A DNA stretch of 5,374 bases. Origin: Deltaproteobacteria bacterium. Its GTDB lineage: Bacteria > Myxococcota_A > UBA796 > UBA2385. The stretch is from the NCBI GenBank assembly GCA_015489145.1, contig WGAH01000581.1, positions 1 to 5,374 of the forward strand, in the 5' to 3' direction. Shown here piece after piece: positions 5,026 to 5,374 of this stretch. The position numbers and the translations under genes were made by a program. Under the pieces are notes generated by a model, which made no database searches, was not told the origin of the DNA, and saw only the letters and a list, made by a program, of their open reading frames with translations. Position 1 is the first letter of the stretch. Every line of letters starts with the position of its first letter.

Positions 5026-5276
5026 TCAGTCCGCGGCCTCGTCCTCGGCGAGGGCGGCGGCCAGGGCGGCGTCGAGATCGGCGAAGCGGAAGGGCTTGGG
5101 CAGGGCGGCGGCGAAGCCGGCCGCGCGGTGGTCGCGAATGGCCGGGTCGTCGGAGTAGCCGCTGGTGACGATGGCCCGCACGCCCGGGTCGAGCGCCGCG
5201 AGCTGGGCGAGGGTGGCCGCGCCGCCGAGGCCGCCGGGGACGGTGAGGTCGAGGATCGCCAGGTCGAAGGGCCGCC
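5026..5276 (-). CDS. Response-regulator receiver domain, C-terminal part only (N-terminus lost at the inverted-repeat junction)
   Basis: About 83 residues of a CheY-like receiver (REC) domain, ending at a TGA. Visible are the strand with the phosphoacceptor aspartate (FDLAILDLTVPGG; Asp codon 5248-5250), the conserved Thr/Ser block AIVTSGYSDDPAI, and the Lys of LPKPFRF near the end. The SGYSDDP form and a stop soon after the last helix are typical of REC domains at the C-terminus of hybrid sensor histidine kinases, so it may be the tail of one. The first half of the domain, with the acidic pocket (DDE) and the first two helices, is missing. Upstream of 5276 the frame enters the inverted copy of the symporter start, giving a non-homologous N-terminus (GTG at 5298, then LDERHA). 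The true gene therefore continues elsewhere. It is on the same strand as the symporter, 54 bp upstream. Confidence 0.85.
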
Positions 5277-5374
5277 CGGCGTGGCGCTCATCCAGCACAT
5301 CGTGGACGCGGTCAACGGCTACGTCTGGGACTTCGGCATCGAGATCGACGGCGAAACCCTGCCCCTTCTCGTGC
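5277..5374 (+). repeat. 98-bp perfect inverted repeat, right arm (inverted copy of symporter start at the window end)
   Basis: It is an exact reverse complement of 4878-4975 and extends to the last base of the window. From the GTG at 5281 it encodes the first 31 residues of the symporter (MALIQHIVDAVNGY and on) on the plus strand. It has no ribosome binding site: the sequence before it is receiver-domain coding sequence. Unchanged codons and a run-off at the window edge point to an assembly or amplification fold-back rather than an old duplication. Confidence 0.97.

Noticed and set aside
5281..5374. A second, divergent symporter gene
   Set aside because: The 94 bp are identical to the first copy at every base, lack a ribosome binding site and run off the window. 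A duplicated gene cannot be claimed until the junction is verified.

Overview
The window is very GC-rich (visibly above 70%) with strong G/C third-position preference and short gaps between genes, so it comes from a bacterial chromosome. Nothing identifies the lineage firmly. The gene mix (a large protein ending in a degenerate kinase-like segment, a PPK2 kinase, a hybrid-kinase-type receiver domain and an AGCS symporter) would fit a high-GC Myxococcota, Pseudomonadota or similar lineage. Both ends look cut: the left end interrupts an open gene, and the right end runs back into a reverse-complement copy of sequence already present. The window is probably a whole assembly contig.

Layout. 1-1149 (minus): the first 383 codons of a large protein with an RNEVAH motif of HEPN type (Rx4H). 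The cut edge falls in what looks like the start of a degenerate Ser/Thr-kinase N-lobe. Divergent from it, across a 68-bp gap, 1218-2096 (plus) encodes a PPK2-family polyphosphate-dependent kinase. Convergent with that, 6 bp away, 2103-2726 (minus) encodes a small PlsC-type acyltransferase. 2727-3279 holds no credible gene. It contains two families of short dispersed repeats and several perfect GC-rich palindromes. 3280-4971 (minus) encodes an AGCS-family Na+:alanine/glycine symporter with an unusually long soluble insert. Upstream of it lie a strong Shine-Dalgarno site, a 16-bp palindrome and a possible -10 box. Then comes the C-terminal half of a response-regulator receiver domain (5026-5276, minus).

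Right end. The last 98 bases (5277-5374) are an exact reverse complement of 4878-4975, which is the start of the symporter gene and its leader. The junction cuts the receiver domain in half. A fold-back chimera or assembly-graph end is the simplest explanation; a real inverted duplication or invertible segment is the alternative to exclude.

Functional links. The genes do not form one pathway. The symporter (amino-acid uptake), the acyltransferase (membrane lipid) and PPK2 (polyphosphate/nucleotide balance) look like housekeeping genes. The candidates for something less ordinary are the HEPN/kinase-like protein, the repeat-rich spacer and the terminal inverted repeat.
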